Source of the DNA: Deltaproteobacteria bacterium
GTDB lineage: Bacteria; Desulfobacterota; Desulfobacteria; Desulfobacterales; JAFDDL01
Reading direction: 5' to 3'
Assembly: GCA_019310865.1 (NCBI GenBank)
Contig: JAFDDL010000160.1
Coordinates: 1-7,641 of the forward strand
Length of the DNA: 7,641 nucleotides
The notes beneath the pieces are model-generated. The model did not search any database and was not told the origin of the DNA. It saw only the letters and a program-made list of their open reading frames with translations. A program made the translations under genes and the position numbers. Shown one piece after another: positions 6,708 through 7,641 of the stretch (the first letter of the stretch is position 1; the number at the start of each line of letters is the position of its first letter).

Positions 6708-7477
6708 ATGACCCTAATAAATTATCTATACGGTGGAACCATACTTCATATCGATCTTAATAATGGAACGATTAAAAAAGAGCCGACGCGTTCTTACGCA
6801 AAGTCTTTCCTGGGCGGGCGGGGCATCAATATCAAACTCTTTTATGATAAAATTTCTCAGGGGATTGATCCTTTGAGTCCCGAAAATGTCCTGGTTTTCG
6901 GTGTCGGCCCCCTGGGTGGGACAACCGTGTCCACGGGCCGCACCGAGGTGACGGCAAAATCTCCGGAGAGCGGATTTCTCGGCAGCACCAACTTTGGCGG
7001 GTACTTTGGGGCCGAGCTCAAATTTTCCGGTTACGGCACAGGGGGGGATTAAGATCGCCCGGCCGCAGGCGTTTTTATCGGCAGCCGAGGAGGTGAAAAA
7101 TTTTATCAGGAGTGATCCGGTTGCTCTTGGTATATCGGAAGGGGGAATTCTTACTGGTTATTTCGGTGATGAATATTTTTTATGGGATGGCGGACAAGAT
7201 CAGGACCATGGAGCGGGCTTACGAAGTAATGGAGGGCCTTACTTCCCAACATGACACCTTGCCCAAAGTTTATTTTGACAAAGCCATTGATTCGGGGCCC
7301 CTTAAAGGCGCGGTATTGGACTCTTCCAAGTTTGAGACAATGAAAAAAGAGTATTATGCGTTAAGAGGATGGGATCCCGACACGGGAGTTCCCACTCGGG
7401 AAACCCTTACAAAATTCGGGCTGGAAGATGTTGCCAGGGATATGAAGGCATGTAAGGTTATGCCCATCGTTGATTAA
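6708..7477 (+). pseudogene. Collapsed aldehyde:ferredoxin oxidoreductase (AOR) gene
   Basis: AOR enzymes oxidise aldehydes to acids with a tungstopterin and one [4Fe-4S] cluster and are about 600-640 residues long; here only ~255 codons remain. Piece 1 (6708-~7034) is the normal N-terminus, with GGRGIN, a TGRTEVTAKSP strand and GGYFGAELKFSGY. Piece 2 (~7035-7145), reading GTGGIKIARPQAF and DPVALGISEGG, matches a segment normally ~90 residues further on. Piece 3 (to 7477) is the C-terminus, with ADKIRTMERAYEV, HDTLP, YYALRGWDPDTG and GLEDVA. The Fe-S cysteines are lost with the missing centre. Two frame slips break the pieces: G7 at 7041-7047 (one G too many, giving a stop at 7050) and T6 at 7176-7181 (one T too many). 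Undoing both restores one frame through both joins. It is not functional as written; an assembly collapse is the main alternative. Confidence 0.85.
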
Positions 7478-7506
7478 TCTGAAATCACTTTATTATCTAT
7501 GAATTT

Positions 7507-7524
7507 TATGGACGTCCATATAAT
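7507..7524 (+). promoter_or_regulatory. Perfect 14-bp palindrome overlapping a TATAAT box
   Basis: TATGGACGTCCATA (7507-7520) is a perfect inverted repeat, and TATAAT (7519-7524) overlaps its right end by two bases. No good -35 is seen at the right distance, so the promoter may need an activator, or the box may be chance in AT-rich DNA. The site lies about 40 bases before the last gene, where a repressor would block initiation. Confidence 0.5.
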
Positions 7525-7565
7525 TTGGGAGCCAAAGATATGAAGCCCCAAAAGGAGATTAAATT

Positions 7566-7641
7566 ATGGGAAAAAGCAATGTTGTAGAGGAACTCAAAGC
7601 GGAAATCAGAAAACGTATGCCAAAATCCGGAGATCTCTATC
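7566..7641 (+). CDS. Start of an unidentified protein, cut by the window end
   Basis: AAAGGAGA (7551-7558) with a 7-base spacer precedes an ATG, and 25 codons remain open to the edge of the window. The visible N-terminus starts MGKSNVVEELKAEIRKR, probably an amphipathic helix, with no signal peptide or membrane segment. I do not recognise the family. It follows the AOR remnant after 88 bp that contain the palindrome and TATAAT box, so it may be the first gene of a separately regulated unit. Confidence 0.65.
   Translation, partial: MGKSNVVEELKAEIRKRMPKSGDLY

Noticed and set aside
6994..7254. Independent 86-residue gene overlapping the AOR remnant
   Set aside because: Its start lies inside AOR N-terminal sequence in the wrong frame; only its middle (from about 7035) is AOR-like, which marks a frameshift rather than a new gene.
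6708..7477. Small new AOR-related protein rather than a pseudogene
   Set aside because: The cofactor-binding centre and Fe-S cysteines are missing and two frame breaks interrupt the pieces, so no single product can be made.
1..7641. Mobile element, CRISPR array, tRNA or rRNA
   Set aside because: Reading both strands showed no transposase motifs, terminal inverted repeats with target duplications, spaced direct repeats or tRNA-like cloverleaf sequences.

Overview
The window looks like an accessory catabolic and redox region of a strictly anaerobic bacterium, most likely a Desulfobacterota (deltaproteobacterial) sulfate reducer or a relative. I infer this from the remains of a tungsten aldehyde:ferredoxin oxidoreductase next to a membrane 2x[4Fe-4S] subunit, from the gene families present and from strong AGGAGG-type ribosome binding sites; nothing here fixes the species. 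Every supported gene is on the + strand, and there are no RNA genes, CRISPR arrays, transposases or gene-free stretches longer than about 115 bases.

Bases 1-3342 hold a tight three-gene unit (gaps of 18 and 19 bp, each gene with a good ribosome binding site): a two-domain VOC (glyoxalase/epimerase-fold) protein, a divergent ureohydrolase (arginase/agmatinase family) and a phosphotriesterase/lactonase-like amidohydrolase. A fourth member, an SDR at 3385-3848, is a wreck: its two ends are joined in frame with the catalytic middle missing, and a one-base slip in an A run breaks its C-terminus. The next gene (3930-4892) is a full-length SDR relative that has lost three of the four catalytic-tetrad residues, so neither SDR can be a normal dehydrogenase. 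This half from 3385 onward is visibly more AT-rich than the first three genes.

Bases 4893-5626 hold a TetR-family regulator whose promoter contains a palindromic site (CTGATTCAG core). A 12-bp inverted copy of it lies directly after the tetR stop codon, which suggests autoregulation and control of the following genes. Downstream are a NarI/HdrE-like membrane protein with two ferredoxin clusters and an extra Cys-rich tail, and then a collapsed aldehyde:ferredoxin oxidoreductase gene (6708-7477) made of N-terminal, middle and C-terminal pieces with two large internal deletions and two homopolymer frameshifts. A last gene starts at 7566 behind a perfect 14-bp palindrome that overlaps a TATAAT box; only 25 codons are visible.

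Taken together, the first three enzymes suggest an uncharacterised pathway that hydrolyses a guanidino/amidino or similar C-N bond and an ester or lactone. The second half looks like a regulated aldehyde/electron-transfer module that is decaying, or that is mis-assembled in this sequence. The most notable points are the pseudoenzyme SDR, the repeated pattern of in-frame internal deletions with homopolymer slips, the tetR-flanking inverted repeat, and the missing active-site histidine in the ureohydrolase.
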